From: VBCK01 sp036270655
GTDB taxonomy: Bacteria > Pseudomonadota > Gammaproteobacteria > Burkholderiales > Burkholderiaceae_F
Direction of reading: 5' to 3'
Assembly: GCA_036270655.1 (NCBI GenBank)
Contig: DATBCD010000059.1
Span: 1 to 25,605, forward strand
DNA: 25,605 nucleotides
Part shown: positions 7,640-14,104 of the stretch, one piece after another
Layout: each line of letters opens with the position of its first letter
Numbering within the stretch: position 1 is the first letter of the stretch
The notes under the pieces: generated by a model
The model's database searches: none
Told to the model about the DNA's origin: nothing
Seen by the model: the letters and a program-made list of their open reading frames with translations, nothing else
Translations under genes and position numbers: made by a program

Positions 7640-9691
7640 TCACAGGTCCTTGCACAGGCGGATGGAGTCGTAAATGGCGGCGTGGATGTCGCGCGGCGAG
7701 ACGCAATCGCCGACCCGATACAGCACGAATTCTCCGTCGTAGCGAGGCTCCGGCTGCGGCTGGCCCTGCGACAGGCGCTCCAGGTCGATCTGGCCGCGGT
7801 TGCGGCTCAAGGGCTTGAGCTCGAAGTACAGCGATTCGTCGGGATGCACGCCGTTTTCCACCACGACCTGATCGACCACGCGTTCTTCAGCCTGGTCCGT
7901 GAACTCGCTGTGCAACACGGCCACCAGGCGGCCCGCCTCCCGGTACACCTCGTGCAGCGACAGGTTCACCGTGAGAATCACGTCCTTGTCGTAAAAGCGC
8001 TTCAGGTAGACCGGGCGGGTCGTGCCACCCAGGTCCTCGGCCACCATCAGATCCGGAGTCACGATCTCCACCAGCGAGCCGCGCTGCGCCAGGAAGTCGG
8101 CACAGGTCGCGCCGGCAAAGCCGCCGTGGCCGTCGTAGACCAGCACGTTGGCGGCCGGCGGCACGACGCCTGCCAGCACCGCGTGGCTGGACACCACGTT
8201 GCCTTCGGCCGCGCGCCACAGCGGCTGCTCGCCCAGGTCCGGCCGGCCGCCGGTGGCGATCACGACGATTTGCGGGCCGAGCGCACGCATCACCTGCGGA
8301 TCGGCCGCCTGGCCCAGCCGCAGATCGACCTTCAAGCGCTGCAGCTCCATCGACAGCCAGCGCGTGATTCCCGCCATCTGGTCGCGCGCGGGGGCACGCG
8401 CCGCCAGCGTGATCTGGCCGCCGAGCGCGGTCGCCTTCTCGAACAGCGTGACCGAGTGGCCGCGTTGCGCACACACACGCGCTGCCTCCATGCCGGCCGG
8501 GCCGCCGCCGGCCACCACCACGCGCAGGCCGCGGGCGGCGCGCGGCACGACGTGCGGAATCGAGCGCTCGCGCCCGGTGGCGGCGTTCTGCACGCACAGC
8601 ACGTCGGCGCCCCGATAGTTGCGGTCGATGCAGTAGTTGGCGCCGACGCACTGACGGATTTCGTCGGCCCGGCCTTCGCGCAGCTTGTTGACCAGGTGCG
8701 GATCGGCGATATGGGCGCGCGTCATCCCGATCAGATCCACGTGCCCTTCCGAGATGATCCGCGCCGCCGATACGGGGTCCTTGATGTTCTGCGCGTGCAT
8801 TACCGGCACATCGACCTCCGACTTGATTCTCGAGGCCAGGTACAGGAACGGCTCCGGCGGATAGGCCATGTTCGGCACGATGTTGGCCATCATCGCGTGG
8901 GTGTCGGCGCCGGACCCGATCACGTCGATGAAGTCGACCAGGCCGTGCCCGGCGTAGAAGCGGGCGATCTTCAGCAGCTCGTCCTGGTCCAGACCGTCCG
9001 GATGGAATTCGTCGCCGCACATCCGCATGCCGACCACGAAGTCGTCACCGACCTCGCGCCGGATCTGTTCGAAGATCTGCACGCCGAATCGAAGCCGGTT
9101 CTCGAAGCTGCCGCCGTAGCGATCGGTCCGCTTGTTGGTGCGCGGCGACCAGAACTGGTCGATCAAATGCTGGTGCGCTGCCGAGATCTCAGCGCCGTCC
9201 AGGCCGGCTTCCTTGCAGCGCCGCACGGCCTGGCCGAAGTCGCGCACGATGCGCTCGATGTCTTCGATTTCCATCGTCTTGCAGCTTGCGCGGTGTACCG
9301 GTTCGCGGATCCCGCTGGGTGACACCAGGTGCGGCCAGTTCTGGATGTCCCAGCGGCTGCGCCGCCCCATATGCGTGAGCTGGATCATCAGAGCGGCACC
9401 ATGCTCGTGCACGGCGTCGGCAAAGCGGCGCAGGTGCGGAACGATCCGGTCGTGGCTCACGTCCAGGCCGTTCCAGGCCGCGCTCGGGCTGTCGATCGAC
9501 ACCGACGAGGAACCGCCGCAGATGGTCATCCCGATGCCCCCGCGCGCCTTTTCCGCGTGGTATCGGATCTGGCGCTCGGACGGCAGGCCGGCGTCGGCAT
9601 AGACCTCGGCATGGCCCGTGCTGACGATCCGGTTGCGGATCACCACGTTGCGGATCTTCAGCGGTTCGAACAGCTTGTCGAACGGGGTCAT
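7640..9691 (-). CDS. dgcA: Dimethylglycine demethylase DgcA (old yellow enzyme / trimethylamine dehydrogenase-like)
   Basis: It catalyses dimethylglycine -> sarcosine with loss of a methyl group. The 683-residue protein has an N-terminal FMN TIM barrel (residues 1 to about 345; TPFDKLFEPLKIRN, TNKRTDRYGGSFENR). A cysteine region that holds a 4Fe-4S cluster in trimethylamine dehydrogenase follows, then an FAD/NAD(P)-type domain starting VVVAGGGPAGMEAARVC at about 391-407. Its length matches Pseudomonas DgcA, and the neighbours dgcB-etfA-etfB-gbdR confirm the call. In the cluster region I see C348, C354 and C366, but the second ligand position of trimethylamine dehydrogenase is A351. The ATG at 9691, with GGAG just upstream, matches the family N-terminus; an in-frame ATG 24 codons earlier does not. 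It is the first gene of the leftward set. Confidence 0.94.
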   Translation of the reverse strand: MTPFDKLFEPLKIRNVVIRNRIVSTGHAEVYADAGLPSERQIRYHAEKARGGIGMTICGGSSSVSIDSPSAAWNGLDVSHDRIVPHLRRFADAVHEHGAALMIQLTHMGRRSRWDIQNWPHLVSPSGIREPVHRASCKTMEIEDIERIVRDFGQAVRRCKEAGLDGAEISAAHQHLIDQFWSPRTNKRTDRYGGSFENRLRFGVQIFEQIRREVGDDFVVGMRMCGDEFHPDGLDQDELLKIARFYAGHGLVDFIDVIGSGADTHAMMANIVPNMAYPPEPFLYLASRIKSEVDVPVMHAQNIKDPVSAARIISEGHVDLIGMTRAHIADPHLVNKLREGRADEIRQCVGANYCIDRNYRGADVLCVQNAATGRERSIPHVVPRAARGLRVVVAGGGPAGMEAARVCAQRGHSVTLFEKATALGGQITLAARAPARDQMAGITRWLSMELQRLKVDLRLGQAADPQVMRALGPQIVVIATGGRPDLGEQPLWRAAEGNVVSSHAVLAGVVPPAANVLVYDGHGGFAGATCADFLAQRGSLVEIVTPDLMVAEDLGGTTRPVYLKRFYDKDVILTVNLSLHEVYREAGRLVAVLHSEFTDQAEERVVDQVVVENGVHPDESLYFELKPLSRNRGQIDLERLSQGQPQPEPRYDGEFVLYRVGDCVSPRDIHAAIYDSIRLCKDL

Positions 9692-9926
9692 CCTGCTCCA
9701 GCCTGGTCGATGGGGGCCGCGCGCCGGCCGGGCGAGCCCGTTCGGCGCGGCAACTGCCGGCAATCATAGTTTTACGGTCGTGGCGGCAGCCGCATCGGCA
9801 CGACCCGGCGATGTCCGTTTGCGACGCGGCCGCCCGCGTCCGACCCCGACCGGCCACGCACGGCCGGCGTCCCGCGCGCTACGATCGGTGTCGCATACAG
9901 AACAGGCCGGCGCGGGAGCCGGCGCT
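9692..9926. promoter_or_regulatory. Divergent control region between dgcA and the SMR-proVW-bet genes
   Basis: This stretch has no convincing gene and must hold the promoters for both the leftward dgcA set and the rightward transporter/bet set. It contains a 7-bp hairpin, GACGCGG-CCGC-CCGCGTC (9823-9840), and a 6-bp hairpin, GCCGGC-n6-GCCGGC (9906-9923). The region around 9880-9905 (GCTACGATCGGTGTCGCATACAG) is the least GC-rich part and may hold a promoter for the rightward set, but I cannot assign -35/-10 boxes. A GbdR-type site is expected from the biology; I did not identify one. Confidence 0.45.
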
Positions 9927-10004
9927 ATGGTTATCGGAAAGCCCGCGGGAGGGGTGATGCAGCGAACCGCCGTCAGATACGCGAGCGGGCTGTCGGATCG
10001 ATGA
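9927..10004 (+). CDS. Possible 25-residue leader peptide coupled to the SMR gene
   Basis: A small frame starts at ATG 9927 with GGAG eight bases upstream and reads MVIGKPAGGVMQRTAVRYAS then GLSDR. Its stop TGA overlaps the SMR start codon (ATGA at 10001-10004). The SMR gene itself has no good ribosome site, so translation of this leader could deliver ribosomes to it. I recognise no homologue and no attenuator-like codon run. It could be chance. Confidence 0.35.
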   Translation: MVIGKPAGGVMQRTAVRYASGLSDR

Positions 10005-10330
10005 CGGCCGCCTGGTGGTTCCTTGCCGCCGCCATCGTGCTCGAAGTCGCAGGCACCGTTTCGATGAAGCTTTCACAGGGGTTTACGCAGGCGGTCCCGT
10101 CGGTGCTGCTGTTCCTGTTCTATGGCGGGTCCTTCACCTGCCTGAACTTCGCGCTTCGAACGATCGACGTCAGCGTCGCCTATGCGATCTGGTCGGCGCT
10201 CGGGCTGATCCTGGTCGCAGCCATCGGGATCCTGGTGCTGCGCGAAAGCGCCGGTGCGTTGAAGATCGGCAGCATTGTGCTGATCGTGCTTGGGGTGGTC
10301 GGGCTGTATGCGGGGGGCGCAAGTCACTGA
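10001..10330 (+). CDS. Small multidrug resistance (SMR) family transporter, EmrE-like
   Basis: This is a 109-residue inner-membrane protein with four predicted transmembrane helices (about 4-22, 31-50, 58-80 and 86-105), the usual SMR size. The proton/substrate-binding glutamate of EmrE (E14) is present as E15 in AAAIVLEVAGT. Y41, Y61 and W64 (AYAIWSALG) match EmrE Y40, Y60 and W63. SMR proteins act as antiparallel dimers exchanging protons for quaternary cations, and EmrE has been reported to export betaine and choline. It overlaps the next gene, proV, by one base (TGATG). The position as first gene of a betaine operon suggests overflow export of a quaternary amine rather than drug resistance; that is inference. 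A guanidinium (Gdx) role is possible but no guanidine riboswitch was recognised upstream. Confidence 0.93.
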   Translation: MTAAWWFLAAAIVLEVAGTVSMKLSQGFTQAVPSVLLFLFYGGSFTCLNFALRTIDVSVAYAIWSALGLILVAAIGILVLRESAGALKIGSIVLIVLGVVGLYAGGASH

Positions 10331-11712
10331 TGCCAGCTGACCGGCACATGCCCGCTGCCCTCTCCCCCGGCCCCTCTCCCGCAAGCGGGAGAGGGGAGGT
10401 TCAGCATCCCGGCTCCTCTCCGAGCGGGACAGGGGAGGTTCAGCATCCCGGCCCCTCTCCGGGCGGGAGAGGGGAGACCTCGCCGGCCAGGAGTGAGACT
10501 TCGCCGGCCAAGATCGTCGTGCGCAACCTGGTCAAGGTGTTCGGCAGCCGGCCGGCGCCGGCGCTGCGGATGCTGGCCGAAGGCCTGCACAAGGACGAGA
10601 TATTCCGGCGCACCGGCCAGATCGTCGGCGTGCAGAACGCCTCCTTCGAAATCCGCTCCGGCGAGATCTTCGTGATCATGGGCCTGTCCGGTTCCGGCAA
10701 GTCGACACTGATCCGGCTGCTCAATCGCCTGCTGGAACCGACTGCCGGCGAAGTGCTGGTCGACGGGCAAAACGTGGCGTCGATGAACAGGCACCAGTTG
10801 ATCGATCTGCGCCGGCGCGACATGAGCATGGTGTTCCAGTCGTTTGCGCTGATGCCGAATCGGACCGTGCTGGAGAACGCCGCCTTCGGCCTGGAAGTGG
10901 CCGGGACCAGCAAGGCGCAGCGCGAACGGCGCGCCTTGCAGGTGCTCGAGCAGGTCGGGCTGGCCGCGTTTGCGGGCAAGCGTCCCGCGGAACTGTCCGG
11001 TGGAATGCAGCAGCGGGTCGGCCTGGCACGCGCGCTGGCGGTCGACCCCTCGCTGATGCTGATGGACGAGGCGTTTTCCGCGCTCGATCCGCTCAAGCGG
11101 CACGAAATGCAACATGTGCTGCTGGACCTTCAGCGCGAGCAGAAGCGCACCATCGTGTTCGTCTCGCACGACCTGGACGAGGCCTTCCGGATCGGCGACC
11201 GGATCGCGATCATGGAGGGCGGTACCGTCGTGCAGGTCGGAGATCCGCACGAGATCGCGCGCAATCCTGCCAATGACTATGTGCGGGCGTTTTTCCGCGG
11301 CGTGGACCTGACGCGCCACCTGACGGTGGGCGACATCGCGCGCACCGACCAGGTGCCGGTGTTCCCGGTGCCGAGCAACCTGGCCGCCGAGCTGGGGGCG
11401 GCCGTCGAGCATTTGCGGTCGATCAAGCGCCACTACGGCGTCCTGGTGGACCCGGCGAAGCACCTGGTCGGCGTGGTATCGATCGACTCGTTGTTGCGAT
11501 GCCTGGACCAGAGCCGGCCGGATCTGACCGGTGCCCTGCTCGACCACGTGCCCGCCCTGGCCGGTGCCAGCCCATTTCGAGAAGTCCTGGGGCAGGTCGC
11601 CCGCAACCCGCATCCGTTCCCGGTGGTCGACAGCAACGGCATCTATGTGGGGGCGGTGACCCAGACGATCCTGCTGGAGCATTTGTGCGACGAGGAGACC
11701 CGCAATGCATGA
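10330..11712 (+). CDS. proV: Glycine betaine/proline betaine ABC transporter ATPase (ProV/OpuAA type), with repeat-derived N-terminus
   Basis: This ATPase drives uptake of quaternary amines. From residue 60 it is a standard ProV: AKIVVRNLVKVFGS, then a helical insert (LAEGLHKDEIFRRTG), Walker A GLSGSGKST at 118-126, signature LSGGMQQR, Walker B LMLMDEAFSALDP and the SHD switch. A C-terminal CBS-domain pair (about 330-455), a regulatory module in this family, follows. The only ATG in the right place, 10330, overlaps the SMR stop (TGATG). Residues 1-59 before the normal family start are low-complexity (Pro, Gly, Ser) and are encoded by palindromic and tandem repeats that stay in frame. A GTG at 10518 (VVRNLV) is a possible internal start but would cut the first strand. 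The stop overlaps the proW start by 8 bp. Confidence 0.93.
   Translation: MPADRHMPAALSPGPSPASGRGEVQHPGSSPSGTGEVQHPGPSPGGRGETSPARSETSPAKIVVRNLVKVFGSRPAPALRMLAEGLHKDEIFRRTGQIVGVQNASFEIRSGEIFVIMGLSGSGKSTLIRLLNRLLEPTAGEVLVDGQNVASMNRHQLIDLRRRDMSMVFQSFALMPNRTVLENAAFGLEVAGTSKAQRERRALQVLEQVGLAAFAGKRPAELSGGMQQRVGLARALAVDPSLMLMDEAFSALDPLKRHEMQHVLLDLQREQKRTIVFVSHDLDEAFRIGDRIAIMEGGTVVQVGDPHEIARNPANDYVRAFFRGVDLTRHLTVGDIARTDQVPVFPVPSNLAAELGAAVEHLRSIKRHYGVLVDPAKHLVGVVSIDSLLRCLDQSRPDLTGALLDHVPALAGASPFREVLGQVARNPHPFPVVDSNGIYVGAVTQTILLEHLCDEETRNA
10371..10474. repeat. Palindromic repeats and 39-nt tandem copies inside the proV 5' end
   Basis: The first palindrome (10371-10396) has perfect 12-bp arms CCCCTCTCCCGC / GCGGGAGAGGGG around AA, identical to the one at 2701-2726 read on the other strand. 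Two degenerate copies follow (about 10413-10435 and 10452-10474). The linker GAGGTTCAGCATCCCGGC appears at 10396-10413 and again at 10435-10452, a period of 39 nt, which is 13 codons and preserves the frame. Confidence 0.92.
10474..10512 (+). repeat. In-frame 21-nt tandem duplication next to the proV core
   Basis: GAGACCTCGCCGGCCAGG (10474-10491) is repeated as GAGACTTCGCCGGCCAAG (10495-10512), 21 nt apart, so the protein reads ETSPARS then ETSPAKI. The second copy runs into the conserved proV start region. Confidence 0.85.
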
Positions 11713-12598
11713 GGCGATTCCGATCGGCCAATGGGTCAGCCAGTTCATCAACTTCGTGCTGGCGCACGACAACGGCACGCTGGAAGACTTCGGCAAGGTC
11801 ATCGCGGGCTTCACCGAGACCATCGAGGATGGACTGGTCGCTCTGCCGGATTGGGTCGTGGCGGCCGCGATCGCGGCGATCGGGCTGTGGCGGGTCGGCT
11901 GGAAGTTCGGCCTGTTCTGCGCCGCTTCGTTCTTCGTCATCATCGGCACCGGCTTCTGGCCTGCCACCATGAGCACGCTGGCGCTGATCATCTCGGCCAC
12001 CGTGATCAGCCTGCTGCTGGGCATTCCGCTGGGTATCTGGATGGCCCGCAGCGACCGGGTGGCGGCCGTCGTGCGGCCGGTGCTCGACTTCATGCAGACC
12101 ATGCCCGCGTTCGTCTACCTGATCCCGGCGGCCATGCTGTTCGGCCTGGGCAAGGTGCCGGGCGTTCTGGCCACCGTGATCTTCGCGATGCCGCCCGCCG
12201 TGCGCCTGACCAACCTCGGGATTCGCCAGGTCAACAAGGAGCAGGTCGAAGCCGGCATTGCATTCGGCTGCACGCCGCGCCAGCTGCTGTTCAAGGTGCA
12301 GGTGCCGGGCGCGATGCCCTCGATCATGGCCGGCGTGAACCAGACCATCATGATGGCGCTGTCGATGGTGATCATCGCGTCGATGGTCGGCGCCGGAGGG
12401 CTGGGCAACGACGTGCTGGCCAGCATTCAGCGCCTGGACATCGGACTGGGGTTTGAAAGCGGTCTGAGCGTGGTGCTTCTGGCGATCATCCTGGACCGGA
12501 TCACCGAGAGCTTCGGCGCGACCTCGGCCCAGCCCCACGCCAGCCTGCGTGAGCGGGCGCGCAACCTGCTCGCCAGGCGCGAGCCGTCCGGGACGTGA
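11705..12598 (+). CDS. proW: Glycine betaine/proline betaine ABC transporter permease (ProW/OpuAB type)
   Basis: This is the inner-membrane channel partner of ProV, 297 residues. After a soluble N-terminal stretch with DNGTLEDFGKVIAGFTETIE it has about six to seven hydrophobic segments. The ABC permease coupling loop (EAGIAFGCTPRQLLFKVQVP, then GAMPSIMAGVNQ) lies near 180-210, where it would contact the ATPase. The segment MQTMPAFVYLIPAAMLFGLG is strongly conserved in the family. The start ATG at 11705 overlaps the proV stop by 8 bp; an ATG four bases later is in another frame. The C-terminal tail is short and basic. The matching binding protein, proX, is placed five genes later in the same strand set, after betB, betA and the methyltransferase gene. 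Confidence 0.95.
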   Translation: MHEAIPIGQWVSQFINFVLAHDNGTLEDFGKVIAGFTETIEDGLVALPDWVVAAAIAAIGLWRVGWKFGLFCAASFFVIIGTGFWPATMSTLALIISATVISLLLGIPLGIWMARSDRVAAVVRPVLDFMQTMPAFVYLIPAAMLFGLGKVPGVLATVIFAMPPAVRLTNLGIRQVNKEQVEAGIAFGCTPRQLLFKVQVPGAMPSIMAGVNQTIMMALSMVIIASMVGAGGLGNDVLASIQRLDIGLGFESGLSVVLLAIILDRITESFGATSAQPHASLRERARNLLARREPSGT

Positions 12599-12626
12599 GC
12601 GAGCGCAACGCCTCGTGGGCCGCCGC

Positions 12627-14087
12627 ATGAATCCGACCGACTGCAGCAGCTTCATCGGGGGGCGTTTCGTCCCCAGCACGTCGGGGGTCGTGCTGGACAA
12701 CGTGAACCCCGCGACCGGGGAGCGGATCGGCGGCATCGAGCTGGCCGGGCTGGCCGAGGTCGAGCAGGCCGTGGCCGCCGCCGAGCGGGGATTTGCCCAG
12801 TGGTCGGCGATGACCGGGGCCGAGCGCGGCCGGATCCTGAATCGGGCGGCCGCCATCCTGCGCGGCCGTGTACGCGGGCTGGCGCGCCAGGAGGTGATCG
12901 ACACCGGCAAGCCGATCCAGGAAGCCGAGGCGGTGGACATTCCGAGCGCGGCCGACTGTGTCGAATTCTTCGCCGGGCTGGCCGCGACGCTGCATGGCGC
13001 CCACCACGAGTTGCGCAACGCGTTCGTCTACACCCGGCGCGAGCCGCTCGGCATCTGTGCGGGCATCGGCGCCTGGAACTACCCGCTGCAGATCGCGTGC
13101 TGGAAATCGGCGCCCGCGCTGGCGTGCGGCAACGCGATGATCTTCAAGCCGGCCGAGCTGACGCCGACCACGGCCGGCGCCCTGGCGGAGATCTACCGCG
13201 ATGCCGGCGTGCCGGACGGCGTCTTCAACGTGCTGCAGGGCGATGCCCGCACGGGGCAGCTGCTCACGCGGGATCCGAAGATTTCCAAGGTGTCGCTGAC
13301 CGGCGAATGCGCGACCGGACGGCGCGTGATGGCCGATGCCGCAACCACGCTCAAGCGCGTCACGATGGAGCTGGGCGGAAAGTCGCCCCTGATCGTGTTC
13401 GACGACGCCGACCTGGAGCAGGCCGTGGCCGGCGCGATGATGGCCAACTTCTTCACGCAAGGCGAAGTCTGCACCAACGGGACGCGCGTGTTCGTGCAGG
13501 AGGCCGTGCACGATGCCTTCGTCGCTCGGCTGCTGACGCGGGTCGCCCGCCTGAAGCTTGGCGATCCGCTCGATCCGTCCACGCAGGTCGGGGCGCTGAT
13601 CAGCCGGGAGCATCTGGAGCGCGTGATCGGATTCGTCGAGCGGGGCCTGGCCGCCGGCGCGCGCCTGGCGTGCGGCGGGCGGCGGCCGGCCGATCCGCAA
13701 CTGGCTCGCGGCTGCTTCGTCGAACCCGCGGTGTTCGTGGAGTGCACCGACGCCATGGAGATCGTGCGCGAGGAGATCTTCGGCCCGGTCATGTCGGTGC
13801 TGCGCTTTGCCGACGAGGACGAGGTCGTGCAGCGGGCCAACGCGACCCCGTATGGGCTGGCGGCGGGAGTCTTCACGCGCGACCTCGCACGCGGGCACCG
13901 GGTGATCGCCCGGATCGACGCCGGCGTATGCTGGATCAACAACTACAACGTGACGCCGGTCGAAGTTCCGTTCGGCGGCTTCAAGCAGTCCGGCATCGGC
14001 CACGAGAACGGACACGCCGCCGTCGAGCACTACACCCGGGTCAAGAGCGTGTATGTCGAGCTCGGCCAGGTCGCCTGCCCGTACTGA
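12627..14087 (+). CDS. betB: Betaine aldehyde dehydrogenase
   Basis: It oxidises betaine aldehyde to glycine betaine with NAD(P)+ in the cytoplasm. The 486-residue protein is close to the usual 490. Aldehyde dehydrogenase landmarks are GAWNYPLQIACWKSAPAL around N151, the general base E248 in MELGGKSPLIV and the nucleophile C282 in GEVCTNGTRVFV, the last being characteristic of BetB. The C-terminal part has EEIFGPVMSV and PFGGFKQSGIGHENG. The start at ATG 12627 gives the family N-terminus (MNPTDCSSFIGGRFV); it has only a weak ribosome site, and an in-frame GTG at 12615 is an alternative. It lies 28 bp after proW and 17 bp before betA. No betI repressor gene is present beside betBA, so control may be by GbdR or by the divergent promoter. 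Confidence 0.95.
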   Translation: MNPTDCSSFIGGRFVPSTSGVVLDNVNPATGERIGGIELAGLAEVEQAVAAAERGFAQWSAMTGAERGRILNRAAAILRGRVRGLARQEVIDTGKPIQEAEAVDIPSAADCVEFFAGLAATLHGAHHELRNAFVYTRREPLGICAGIGAWNYPLQIACWKSAPALACGNAMIFKPAELTPTTAGALAEIYRDAGVPDGVFNVLQGDARTGQLLTRDPKISKVSLTGECATGRRVMADAATTLKRVTMELGGKSPLIVFDDADLEQAVAGAMMANFFTQGEVCTNGTRVFVQEAVHDAFVARLLTRVARLKLGDPLDPSTQVGALISREHLERVIGFVERGLAAGARLACGGRRPADPQLARGCFVEPAVFVECTDAMEIVREEIFGPVMSVLRFADEDEVVQRANATPYGLAAGVFTRDLARGHRVIARIDAGVCWINNYNVTPVEVPFGGFKQSGIGHENGHAAVEHYTRVKSVYVELGQVACPY

Positions 14088-14104
14088 AGTGCGGTAAGCC
14101 ATCC

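Noticed and set aside
9880..10004. Guanidine riboswitch upstream of the SMR gene
   Set aside because: SMR genes are common riboswitch targets and GGAAAGCCCGCGGGAGG looks a little like the 3' part of the ykkC consensus, but the 5' conserved blocks and the tandem ACGR loops of the mini form are not present.
10371..10512. CRISPR array
   Set aside because: The copies are palindromic, few and without unique spacers; they translate in frame with proV and match a dispersed repeat.
12800..14104. Extension of the betA frame upstream through betB
   Set aside because: Shadow of betB; the BetA family N-terminus starts at the ATG at 14105.
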